Notes under the pieces: model-generated | The model's database searches: none | The model's input: only the letters and a program-made list of their open reading frames with translations | Told to the model about the DNA's origin: nothing | Part shown: positions 35,047 through 46,800 of the stretch, piece by piece | How positions within the stretch are numbered: the first letter of the stretch is position 1 | How the letters are laid out: each line of letters starts with the position of its first letter | Origin: Eucalyptus grandis | Taxonomy: Eukaryota; Streptophyta; Magnoliopsida; Myrtales; Myrtaceae | Assembly (NCBI RefSeq): GCF_016545825.1 | Contig: NC_052621.1 | Span: 17,782,910-17,846,909, forward strand | Length of the DNA: 64,000 bases | Direction: 5' to 3' | Translations under genes and position numbers: made by a program

Positions 35047-37100
35047 GTATGCATTATATTTTCACATGTTTTAGTTAATTTTTATTTGCTCTGCTCTTCG
35101 TATGTTAGTAGGAAAAAAACCAAAGCACTATCCTACTTTAGGAAGTGTTTGCAACTTACACTCGATAGCCAACTCTGCTATGAGGAGTTCTACTAGTTGT
35201 TTCAATCACACATGCTTTTTGGTAGATATCGAGTCTAAATGGTAACAAGTGGTCACGTCGACAAGGAAAGTGCAACAGTGAAACTTAATTATTTACAGCC
35301 GACATGCACTTCTAAGTGCGAACACCTAATGCGGTGGCAATGGGTTTGAAAACTTGAAATCATTTAGTTTATTCTTCATATTTTTTGCAACACCTGGTTG
35401 TTGCATCTTGAAATTTATGCTTGCAAGCTCATTTAGGTGTTTTGCTTGAGTAGAATATATTATCCCATAAAAGAGTGTTTCATTGATTGCTACTTTAGTG
35501 AAACATTTCTCAATGAAGGTTTATGAAAAAGAGATCTAAATAAAGGTAATTTTAGTTAGCATCCCCATTCTCAAATGGTTTGATAGCCATATACATGTTT
35601 ATCAATTCCATCTTTCAACTTTTGCAGGTGAATTCATGGCCATTATGGTAAGACTTTGTCAATAATAACAAGCCAATCTTATTCAAAGGTAGAAATGAAA
35701 TTCTTTCGTAACAACTTCAATGAATTTTCATTGTAAGAACATCACTTTTCATTGCAAATACCAGCAGTGAATGAATTTAACATTGTCATTCCTAAAAAAA
35801 ACAACTTTTTATTGCAACCAATCATGATCGCTAGGCCTATTGCTATTTGCTAATTTCTCCTCCTTGCTATATGTTTGCTATTAATAGCTCGAGACCATAG
35901 AGGAGAAGTTGATGGAGGGAAGAATTATGGATTGAATTTAGAAATCATCTGCTTTTGCTCCTTGACACTAGTATGGTCAAGCTCCCTTTGTTCCTTCTCC
36001 TTCAATGAGTGCTCAGTGGCAGTTCACTGAACTACACGAATGTCCAACCTATGCCACTTTTGCCACAGGGTATCAGCTTCAGGTGTCAATTGAGTGTATT
36101 CATCTCCACTTATTGCTCTCTTTCTTTCTTCAATTGTTGCATGTCTTCTTGCTTTTTTGGTTATGGAATTTTGCTCCGAGGAGTATTTGGTGTAATCGGT
36201 GTACAAAGGTGAAAATGTCAAAATTGACTCAAAAGATAACCAATTTATCTGCTTCTAGGAAGCAAGTCCTTCAATTGTCGAATTATGAGCAATATCCCAT
36301 TGGTCAATTCCTGGGTCATCCACATTTAAGGTAGACGGAACACAATCTCTTCAAAGCTTTAAGTTGCGATGCTCGCACCATTCTTCACTTATTCCTCTCT
36401 TTTTGAATTCTGATTGAGCAAATTCAAAGTTTCACCTGCATGAGCGGTGTGTGCCCACCAAGACCCCAAGATTCGAATCATCGCTAGCATCAACCTCAAC
36501 CCAACCATCTTCACTCCAGTCTCAATCCAAGCATTTTGAGAAGTCGGATGTTGAGAAGGAAGAAGAATCATCAATGTGAAAAAGAGGATTGCAAACATAT
36601 AAGATATTCTGACCAAAAGAAATTAAATAAAAAATGGATTAGCTATGCTTTCTACTTCCCCCCTTGAATCAGTTCATCTCTTCCAATCCAATTGTGTCGC
36701 CATGAGAGAGAAGGCTTCTTTGAGGGCTAGGGCTTTGATGCACTTGGCCGAGGAGGCGCCGATTGATTTTGCAAACCTAGCGGCCGTATTCCCTTATGGA
36801 ATCACGATGTATATCGGTGGTGTTTCCTTTTGATTCTCCCTTAAGGATGGATCCATCAATATTGAGTTTCACTGAGCCATTCTTTGGTGGTTTCCACTAT
36901 AGAAGTTCACTTTCTCTCTTCTTCCATCTGTTCGGTGTCGCTGGGTTCCAAAACTATAAGATTTTGTGATTATGTTCAAATCTAGTCCCTTTGAAAAAGA
37001 GGGCTTTTGAAGCCCCAATTTGTTTTCCTTTTTTAAAGTATATATTGAATGATACTTTTAATAATCCAACTCAGCTCCATGTCATCAATTAATGCTCCAT
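35047..37100. other. Unrecognised 3' part of inner MULE
   Basis: Non-coding or unrecognised cargo between the captured RRM exons and the right TIR. Frames at 36005-36334 and 36645-36833 are open, but their products match no family I know. The sequence could include more of the captured gene's introns or a second captured fragment. Confidence 0.4.
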
Positions 37101-37252
37101 GTCATCACTTAACGGTTTGAACAACCGGAAGAACTAGATATAACTTTTGTCAATAGTTTAAGGATCAAATTGAGCAAATCGAAAACTCAAGGACAAAATT
37201 GAACATTAAATAAAAGTTCAATGACCATTTGTGACATTTTCCCTTCAAGTAA

Positions 37253-39620
37253 AGGAAATGAGACTGAAGGTGAGTATGATAAGGGAGGCAACAACATTGA
37301 CTATTGATATAGTAGAAGAAGACATATACGAGGGTGAAGATGATGAGAACATCAAAGCATATGAAGATCTTAATCATTCTAACACTAGAGATGAGGAATT
37401 ATGTGAACAAAACAAGATCTCTGACTATTAGATAAGAACCTAATTGTGACCATATAAATTTACAGTTTTAGCTAGGCATGAAATTCGAGTCTTGTACTTA
37501 GTTTAAGGGAGTGGTGTAGGCATATACAATCGTTAATGGCAACACTATTTGATTGGAAAAAGAGTGAATTTACAAAGATATATATGAAGTGTGTGTCCGA
37601 ACGTCAATGGTCCGTTTACAACAATTGATTAAAGAAAGAGAAAACTTTTTTTTATTAAGACGGTTGGAGAAGAACATACTTGCCCTAGAAGCATGAGAAA
37701 CAAATAAGCATCTTATGGATGGATTGCCAAATAGTTCTTGCTTAAAATCAAAGTTAATATGAAATATACAGCAATACAATCGCGGACAAATGCAATGGAG
37801 ATGTGCACTCAATCTAAGTAGCACCGACATCAACATGTGATACGTGACAAGACACAACATGACATGATGGCATGTTTTTTCTCAAAAAAATAGAATTCCG
37901 ACATGTTGAGACATATTATATATTAAATGTATATTTTTTATAAATTAATTTGATTCAAACCCATAAATAAATAAATCATAAAAAATAGTATAGAATGAAT
38001 TTATACTAAAAATATTAATCCATAATTTGTTAATATCATTCATTGTTTTGAATTGACAAATTCAACTACATTCAATTTCAATAATCCATAAAACTTGGAG
38101 AGAGAGAAAAACATGTAGTCTATATTCCACTATTAAATTTAATATTTAACAATAAGTAAAAAAATCCACATTTTATTATCAAATATAACAATAAGTTATT
38201 CGTATACAATATCCCCCCCCTTTGGTTTTTGAAAGATTTACATTTTGACCTCTATTTTATTGAAAATGTTTAAAATAGAACCCGTGTGTATTGGATTGGC
38301 ATTCAAGATGCCGGACTCAACTACTGTTGGCATATTCAAAGCGTTAACCACATGTCGGATTTTTAACATTTGTTGACCACGTGTCGGACACCAACATGTG
38401 TCCAACACTGACATGAAGGCCTTCAAAGAGTGTTTATGCTTCATAATACTCAATAAAAGAACTTATTACGAAGCAATTGTTACAATTGCTAGAGCTCTTA
38501 AGACCATCAAGGGTCAATTTACCAAGCACTATAAGTTAATGATATCTTATAAAGCTCAATTAAAGTAATATAGTAAGAACAACACATTTAATCTCGTGCT
38601 TAGACACCCACACAATATGTTCAATATATTCTATGTGGTTTCAAAGGGCTAAAAGATGATTGTTTAGAAGGTTGTAGAAAAGTAATAGGACTAAATTGTT
38701 ATTTTATTAAGACTGTAATAAAGCAAATGCTACTTGTACTATTGTAAGAGATAGAAACAATTAGATTTTTCCAATTGCGTGGGTTGTTGTTAAAGCAAAA
38801 ATAGAAGATAATTGGACATGGTTCCTTAGGTTACTATTCATAGACCTTCAAGTAAGCAAAGGTAATGATTGGACCTTTATAAGTGATCAACAAAAGGTAG
38901 AATTAGTCTCCATCTTCATTAGTTTCTTCCTAATAGTAGTTGAATTATATCTTGTAGGGCCTTATCAATGCATTTTAATTTTGTCTTGCAGGGCCTTATT
39001 GATGTAGTTTCTTCATTGTCTCTTTGTATAGAACATAGAAATTGTTTAAGGCAAATTTTATGCAAATTAGAAAAAATTGCATCGAAGAAATGTGTTGAAA
39101 TTACTTTTGGAAAGCTGCATATGCCACACACAAAGGTTGATTTCAATTGGCATTTGAAGGAGTGAAGAGGGAGTTTGTTGGTGCCTATGAAGACTTCATG
39201 AGATAAGGTCCAAAGCATTTCTGCAAGGTATCATAAAGGCTGGCGAAAAATGTGATGCCATTGGGAACAATATAAGCAAGACTTATAATGTGTATATTCG
39301 CAAGCAAATAGAAATGCCAATTGTTAATAGGCTAAAGGGGGTGAGAACAACATTGATGATAAGAATGTATGAGAAAATTCAATTAATGGTAGATTCTAGA
39401 GATAAATTACATCCTATAATTAGAGTAAAGGTAGAGGAAGCAAAGATGAAGTCTAGGTTTTTTGTTGTAAAACCATGAATTGTGGAACATTTTAAAGTTG
39501 AAGTGGGTGATGATAGGTTTGTGATAGATCATAGAGGGCGGACATGTGCTTGTAGGCAGTGGATATCTCAAGAATACCCTGTTGCTATGCTATTTTATGC
39601 ATTAATTATATAAAATACGA
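37253..39620 (+). pseudogene. Outer MULE transposase, remainder (after insertion)
   Basis: This continues the frame broken at 29737: 37253-37430 gives KEMRLKVSMIREATT and an acidic tract, then a stop. Catalytic-domain remains follow at 38460-38900: KVIGLNCYFIKT, IFPIAWVVVKAKIEDNWTW and FISDQQK, with a TAG where NNQIF is expected. Near 39280-39480 is a C-terminal part (IRKQIEMPIVNRLKGVRTTL), and at 39540-39570 a CACRQW SWIM-like motif. The order and motifs are those of MuDR-type transposases. Multiple stops show it is defunct. Its own terminal repeats were not identified. Confidence 0.75.
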
Positions 39621-40002
39621 AATTAATCATTATGTTGATAGCTATTTTTAAAATGATGCATATGAAAGATGTTACCAATTTCCATTGTAAGCATGAAGAG
39701 TTATGAATAAGGAGCAAATGAGAAAGGCAAAGAGCCCAAGTGAAAAAAAAAAAAAAAAGAGCTTTATTTTCCATCACTTAATTCACATTCTTGTCACGTT
39801 GACACCGTTTGAAGTCTTTGTCCATCTCAACAACCATGTAAGACTTTTAACAGTGACTTCTGACAGAATTATAATCGAGGGTAAATGTGTCTTACAAGTA
39901 GAAGTTTGTGATAAATTTATTACAGTGGGCATAGCCTGGGGTTTTTAGTATCATGGATTTTTTTCTTTGAGTAAATATGTCATCATAATAATTACCATTA
40001 GC

Positions 40003-40448
40003 AATGATAAATTTAGTACCTAAACTTTCTCTCATTTTTAAATTAAGTACCTAAACTTTTTTATGTTTAATCAAATATCTAAGGTCTTTAAAATTGGCTT
40101 AATTAGTATTTATGTTAAATAAATTGTCATATTGCATGCTTTTTAATGATGTGCCTCACATTCCAACAACAATCATCCGCAATTAGTGTATGTGACTGCA
40201 AAAATTATGCCACCCTGGTTGTCTAATGCATATGATGAAGAAAGATGACATGGAAGCATCTCACCAATCTTAGTGTACTAACTAACCTGGTCACATTAGC
40301 ATTCTCATTAAGTGTACAACTAGCGAGCTGATGTAAAAATCAGTCATGTCAGCTAACACCGTTAATGTTTTATCAAAAGTAGTTTGGCTGCTTAACTGAA
40401 TTGGAAAAATGTTTAGGTACTTGATTGGAAAAAAAAGTGAAAGTTCAT
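40003..40448. mobile_element. Small TIR element
   Basis: The left end (AATTTAGTACCTAAACTTTC and AATTAAGTACCTAAAC) and right end (inward ACTTTCACTTTTTTTTCC, then AATCAAGTACCTAAAC) are inverted relatives. It is about 445 bp and non-coding. The superfamily is uncertain, possibly MULE-like. Confidence 0.45.
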
Positions 40449-42711
40449 ATATGTGTGCGAAATCACAGTGTACTTTGAAATGGCCAATTTCTTAATCCCC
40501 AATCAAGAGAAATAAATTGTGTCAATTTGCATACTAGAATGGTGACCCCAAATGCATAAGTTATTGTGCACTTTGGAAATATGCAATGGAGTTGGGGAAT
40601 GTGACAATTAAAGCAGAAAATATCGTTCAAATGATGAGGCAAAGTGATATGATAAATAAAGATCAAAGAGGCAGAAAATTTAACATGGCAAATATAGTGT
40701 CAAATAATTAAAAGTGATGTACGACTAACACGGTACGTGAAGTGACAATGCATGAATGCTGTATTGGAAGACCGCATAGTCATTTGGAAAATAAAACGAG
40801 GTTAGGAACAATCGTGAGTCTTTGATTGACATGTTCGAGACTTCTGTGAAAGACCGTGGTCATTTGGTCTTATCAACGATGAAACACCTAACAACTCTTG
40901 AACACGATCTTTTTGATACGATGACTGATGAACTAGCCAACATAACGACAAGGCGTTGCTTGTTTTTTTTTTTTTTTTTTTTTCCTTTTTAAAGCTCCAT
41001 TTTTTTTTGAAAAAAGAAAAATTTGGAAAATATTTTCCTAAGAATAATTGATTGTATCGCTTAGAAAAATAAATGAAAAAAAATATTTTCATCGTCCATG
41101 AAAATATTTAGACATAAATTGTAGTTGATAGTAAAAACATCTCTCATTAATTAATTATTTCAAGCGATCTAAGTGGTTTTTTAAGAATTTTTTTAAATTA
41201 TTCATTTTTTTTTGTAAAACAAACGCATAAGGAAATAAATTTACTAATTTTTTTTTCTATTTCTATAATCTCATTACAAAGTGTTCCTCTTTTTAATTTT
41301 TTTTTCTTTCCCTCGGTGAATTTATCTAGTTATTTTCTATGTGGTAGCAAACTACCTTCTTTCTGTGGAGATATTTTTAAAAGATTTGGAAATCATATAA
41401 ATGAATTTTAATTTGATTAATGAAAAATCGAGAAAAGAATTGTCCAATGATTTATTTTTTAATTATAGATGAATGAATATTAAAAAGATATCTTTCGTTT
41501 TCTAATTAGAATTATACATATGTACATTGTTTATTTTCAAATGGAAAGCTGGCATTAACCATCGGCTTATTTTACCCCTTTTGTAAGTTATCCCTCTAAA
41601 ATTCAATAACAAGCATTTCTATTAAAGTAATTTGTTGTGGGAGCCCGTTTAGAGGAGTTATTTTTAAGTAAGTCTATCCATTTAATAGATTTGCCGGTAA
41701 TTTTGGCATTTTGACAAAACACAGAAATGCGTAATTAAATAATAATAGACTTTGCGAGCATAATCTATTTTGTTAACATATATTAAATTTACGATGGATA
41801 TTCCCCTCAAATAAGCCCGGGATTCATTGTGAAAATAATAATGCTTAAATGACTAAAATGCAAACTTTAAATTCAAAATGAAGTAAACTAGTTGACACTA
41901 ATATCCTCGTTTGAAAGTTTGATTTATGAGCATGTATGTGTAGAATTAGTAAAATTATTATGTTATTGTATGTGTACATGTGTGGGAATTTAAACACTAA
42001 AGTTTTAAGTCGAATTGCAGAGCTTACCTTAAAAGCAATATGTGATTTTCCTTGTGCGATTAGTTTATTTTAGGAATGAGCTTGGTTTATGTTGATGCAA
42101 CATATATAGATCTTATCATCTGCACTATTTTAGATCTTTAATTATCCATATGCATTAAGGGTGAATGGTTCCAAATTTCATACAAGTTCTACCTGAAATA
42201 TGGAACTAAGTAAAACATACTCCTCATTATTTTGGAGCATACCTTGAAACTTAGAACATACCCTATCACATATTTTAAAGTCATCCACAAGGCATATCCA
42301 GATTCTACCTATATTATTAATTGAATGATCGAAGTGACTTATTACCTTGAATGACTATTATTTGCTGCTAAAGTTCACTAACCATAACTTGTATTTAAAG
42401 ATATGAAAAATATAAAAAAATTAGCAAAATAAAAGCCTCAATCATAAAATGGAAGCTTGGTTTAGTGATTCCAAATTTTATACTCATTACGAATGCCATA
42501 GAGTACCATCCATAAGATAGTACAAAGGTATAATTTTAAAAAAAAAAGAAGATAAAAACTTATTCTAGGCTTTAAGTTACAGGTTCCACCAATCTAAAAC
42601 TTGGAAACTGAAATCTATTCAACGAAACAAATTTGGAACCTAAAACTCACCCTACGTACTTGGAACCTAGAACCCTCTATTATGCATTGCTTTTTGTTTC
42701 TATTCTATTAG
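40449..42711. other. AT-rich intergenic DNA, no gene seen
   Basis: No coding region was supported. There is a T run of about 24 bp near 40960-40983 and otherwise plain AT-rich sequence. A minus-strand frame at 40802-41092 is a by-product of the T run. Confidence 0.5.
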
Positions 42712-43455
42712 AGATAAGTGTATAGAAGTCCCAGAACTTATTACGAAAGTACAATTGAATCATAAAACTTACAAAAAAAGTGTAACATAAATCCTAAAAT
42801 TTGTCAAATTATTGTAATCGGGTTATTTCGTTAATATCATCCAATTTGACTAACGACAAATGCTAACGTGTCTTTTTTATTTATTTATTATTTTCTCCAT
42901 CCTATGTGATGATAGTGTGGCTAAAATGACATCCTTTTGGTCTAAATTTGATTTTTATTACATATTTTATTTAAATTTAAATAAAATACTAAATTAAAAG
43001 AAAAAAAAGGGGTTGAGATAGAGAACCGTAAACCCTCGTTGCTGTGGTCCCACCATCCTTGATAAGCCCTCGCCTATAGTCAGTGTGGTCACTTGCCATT
43101 GACTAGGGCCTTATGACCTTCGCCAGCCATCCCCACCCTCGTCGATCCTTCCAATTTAACTATTTTTTTAAAAAAAAACTAAATAAAATGTGTATTAATA
43201 AATTATATCTGGATCAAAATGACGATGTTTAAGCTTTATGTTTCATGTTTTAGTGACATCATCATTATGTTGGTGAAAGAAAATATCATAAAAATAGGTC
43301 ATGTCAACATTTTCTCATTAGCTAAGTTGGATGGAATTAATAGAAGGACTCGATTGCACTAAATTAATAATATTTAGGAATTGATTGCACTTTTTATAAA
43401 TTTTAATTCTCAACTCCACTTCACGACGAGTTTTACAATTTATCGTGCGTCCCAT
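42712..43455. mobile_element. MULE-like element with long TIRs and GC-richer core
   Basis: The left arm (about 42712-42880) and the inverted right arm (about 43300-43455) share the order AACTT, GTACAATTGAATC/GTGCAATCAATTC, CCTAAA, TCATCCAATTTGACTAACGA / CCATCCAACTTAGCTAATGA. The middle (43010-43150) is GC-richer, with AACCCTCG and GCCCTCGCC motifs like other elements here. It is non-coding. Confidence 0.55.
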
Positions 43456-43765
43456 TCTTTTATGAAACCAAGAGCTTAAATGATTGGTGTTGAACTATGA
43501 ATGGAAATTAAGTGCTAGAAAATTTGCTTGAGAAAAACTTTATCTCATCCCATTTCGAAGCCTCCTAATTTTCGGATTAGAAATCACTAACGAGCACCAC
43601 AAACTCCAATCACCATGCTTAACCCAATTAAATAATAATTAACGACGACCTTGGATCTCCCCACCGTTCTTCCCCTTACTCAAGACCAAAACCATGTCCG
43701 CCCTCTCTTCCCTCTCTTCCTCCCGATCTCGCACCTGAAATTTCCACCACCAGCGACGGCTAGAG

Positions 43766-43804
43766 CTCCACCACCACCACCACCACCACCACCATCACCA
43801 CCAT
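43766..43804. repeat. (CAC)n microsatellite in 5' UTR
   Basis: A CAC trinucleotide run with a few CAT/CGT variants, within about 70 bp upstream of the start codon of the 43836 gene and probably in its 5' leader. Confidence 0.9.
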
Positions 43805-43835
43805 CGTCACCACCGGCCGCCGTCTGAGCTCTCTC

Positions 43836-46800
43836 ATGGTGGTGGTGCAAGCCTCCAAGCTGACCATCCCCACCAACCTCTCCCTCTCCCCGTCCCCGGC
43901 CATCACCGCCGTCCTCTATGACCCCCACTCCCTCTCCCTCGCCCTCATGCACGCCGACTCCTCCGTCTCCCTCTACCCCCGCCTCTCCCCTCTCTCCCTC
44001 CCCTCCTCTTCCTCCCTCCCCCTCCCCAGACCCTCGTCCCCGCCCCTTCCTCCTCCTCCGCCTTCCTCCTCCTCCTCCGCCGGCGGGACGGCGGCGGCGG
44101 CGGGGAGGGCGAGGGCGAGTCCTCGCGGGTCGTCTTCCTCGTCTCCGGGCCGCACCGGGGCGGGTCCCAAATCCTGCTCCGCTTCTACGTCCTCCAGAGC
44201 AGCGGCGGCGGCGGCGGCGACAGGTTCGCTAGGGCTCGGGTCGTTTGCAAGCAGAAAGGCCTCACCTTTGACCCCGGCTTGGGGGTTGTGTTCGATAATC
44301 GTCATGGGGTTTCGATTAAGATTTCTGGGTCGACGAATTTCTTCGCCATGTACTCGATTTCGAGCGGCAAGATTTGGGTTTTCGCGGTCAAGGGCTTGGG
44401 AGATGGGGGTGCTGGCGGTGGGGGTGGCGATGGGGGTGATTTGGAGTTGATGCGGTGTGCGGTAATTGAGTGTTGCAAGCCGGTTTGGTCGATTAGTTTT
44501 TCTTTCGGGTTGATGGTCTTGGGGGAGGAGAATGGGGTTCGGGTTTTCAATCTGATGGCTCTTGTTAAGGGAGGAAGCAAGAGAGTCAGGAATTTGAATT
44601 CAAATGGGAAGCTTGGTAATCGCCGCTTGCCTAATGGAGTGACTGGAAGTGGGATTGGGGGAAATTTGGAGAATGCTCGCAATGTTAGTTTGGGAGGGAA
44701 GAATGATAAGCACCCTGCATCTGGTGAGTGGCTTTTTCTGTTCTGTTGTAATTTCTTTTGCTGTTTTGTTTTTTATATTTTTGCTAGAAAGGTGTTGCTT
44801 AGATCCATGTTCATTGTATTTTAGGTCCTTTCTACTGATTGTGGGTGTTAGTATGTTTATGATTGCACAATATCTGTTTCAAAATGCGGTGTACTTGGCA
44901 GCTATGATTTGGTATGTGCTCCAAAATAAAATTTAATCAGAGAACTTCATAAGGTTAGCTTAACTTAATAAGTCAACTTGACCTTTGTTATAATGTCTTT
45001 TAGACATTGAAGATGTCTTAGTCCATGATAACTAGAGACTTAAATAGCGAATAAGAATGGGAAATGAGCGGAGTGAGAGAAAACTCAGAGGAGGATTAAG
45101 AACAAGATGCTGAGAGGAAATCTCCGCCATTTAAATAATTTTGATTTCCGTTTGCAACACTTGCTCCTGTCACATACTGAATTATGAAACAACAAACTGC
45201 TAATCGATTCAGTAACGAATTATGACTAACTGCTTACAGAAACTTAACTCATGTTGAATGCATGTCTTTTCCCCAAGCAACTGGCATTCCTAACTCAAGC
45301 TGCTTCACATCAATCTTCATCAGTTTCTTAATTGCTGCCATATGGCATCTGCTAACTTGCTCTTGCACTTAATTTTCACTAATTCTTTAAGTTGTTGTGT
45401 TAGTTAACAATATAGAAGGTGTCTTTCTTATGGTATTTCCCCTTATTTTCTTTCGGAAGTTTACTTATCTAGTCATGAATCTTCATCGTGAAAACTACTG
45501 TTGAATTTGAATTGTGGTTATGTCTTGGGAATGGATGATCAAAAGAAAAGTGAACACCAAGATGATCATTGCCTTTGGAGATTTCAACAACTGCTGATTA
45601 TCTTCTTTTACCTTCATAAATTGATTGTGTTCTCAAGAAAGACCTTGTCCTCTACAAATGGACCGAAATTCTCCTCATTTATTTTGGAGTATCTTTTTAA
45701 GTGTTAATCCCCTGCCTCCTTTAAATACCTCATTTACTTAAAATTCATAGTTTATATGATGATTTTTTCCTGGTTATTGAGAGCTTACCAGAGCTCACCC
45801 TTGAAGTGGGTCTTCTCCAATCTGGAGGATCTTTCACTTTTTCAGCTGAAGTTAGAGGTAGCGACTTGACTTTGCTATGCATAGACCTTTCTGGTTATAC
45901 TAATGAAAGAAGTGGCAACAATGGCGCAATAAGTGTCTTCATCGTGAATGTCTAAATAGTACGAATTGCTCTATGGATATCTTTGCTTTGGAACAAAACA
46001 ATTAGAATTAGGCTCGGTCAACTGGAATGTGCATTATACATGAAGGGTATCTTCCAGTTGATACGATCCATCAACCTAAGATGAGGAGAAAGGTCTATCT
46101 AGTTTATTTAATTATTCAGTTAGAACTTTTAACCATTATTTGAGCAGATAGCAGCAACCATTTCATCTTACATGTGTAGTTTTGATTTAACAATGGATTT
46201 ACATCATTCATTAATGCAAATTTTTTGATGTAGCAAGTAATAGCTCTTGTTATTTGCTGTTGAAAATCCTTGTTTAGGCAGTTCATACCATCCACACTTA
46301 GTGTTAATAGCATATTGTTCCATGGAACTAACGTCCAAAATAGGGAAGGAAAGGTGTTTCCACAACTCTACCACCCAGTCCATTTTGTTCCACTTATTCC
46401 CTATCTCATGGTCACATTTTATGCAAAACCTTTTTTCGGTTAATCCATCTTTTTCTCAAAAATGTGCATGAGATAGGAGGTGATTTGATGAATACTATTA
46501 ACTCTTGAGTGGAGTATCAGAACGGAAAAATTCATTAGATAATAAACTACAGGTTGCACCACAATTGATAACATTCTAGATTATGCAGGTCTAGCCCTGT
46601 GTTTCTTATCCTTAGAAGGGCTTCTTCCACTAGCAGGCTCTTTTGGAGAACTCCATCTAGTTTGGTGTGGATGGGCAGGCAGGTTTATACTTCTTGGTTT
46701 CAGTGCACTCTTTACGAGTGTCATTTCTATCCACTATTATTCAAAACTAATCGTGTTACTAATGACTGGACGAAACCAAGAGAAAACAACTCACTGTGAA

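Larger units (their letters stand above)
29747..37243 (+). mobile_element. Inner MULE (Mutator-like) with decayed transposase and captured host DNA
   Basis: A 7497-bp element flanked by a perfect 9-bp target duplication, TTCAAGTAA (29738-29746 and 37244-37252). The TIRs exceed 90 bp: left GAGAAAATGTCACAAATAG, right read inward GGGAAAATGTCACAAATGG, both continuing through GAACTTTTATTTA and TTCGATTTGCTCAATTT to AAACTATTGACAAA. Inside are a broken MuDR-type transposase (30776-33470) and a captured RRM gene fragment (about 34080-35046), followed by unrecognised sequence. A 9-bp duplication and long TIRs are standard for Mutator-like elements. The element is inserted in the coding region of another MULE. 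Confidence 0.9.

Noticed and set aside
43680..44305. Gly- and Glu-rich minus-strand frames opposite exon 1 of the 43836 gene
   Set aside because: They are antisense shadows of a Pro/Ser-rich GC-rich exon.
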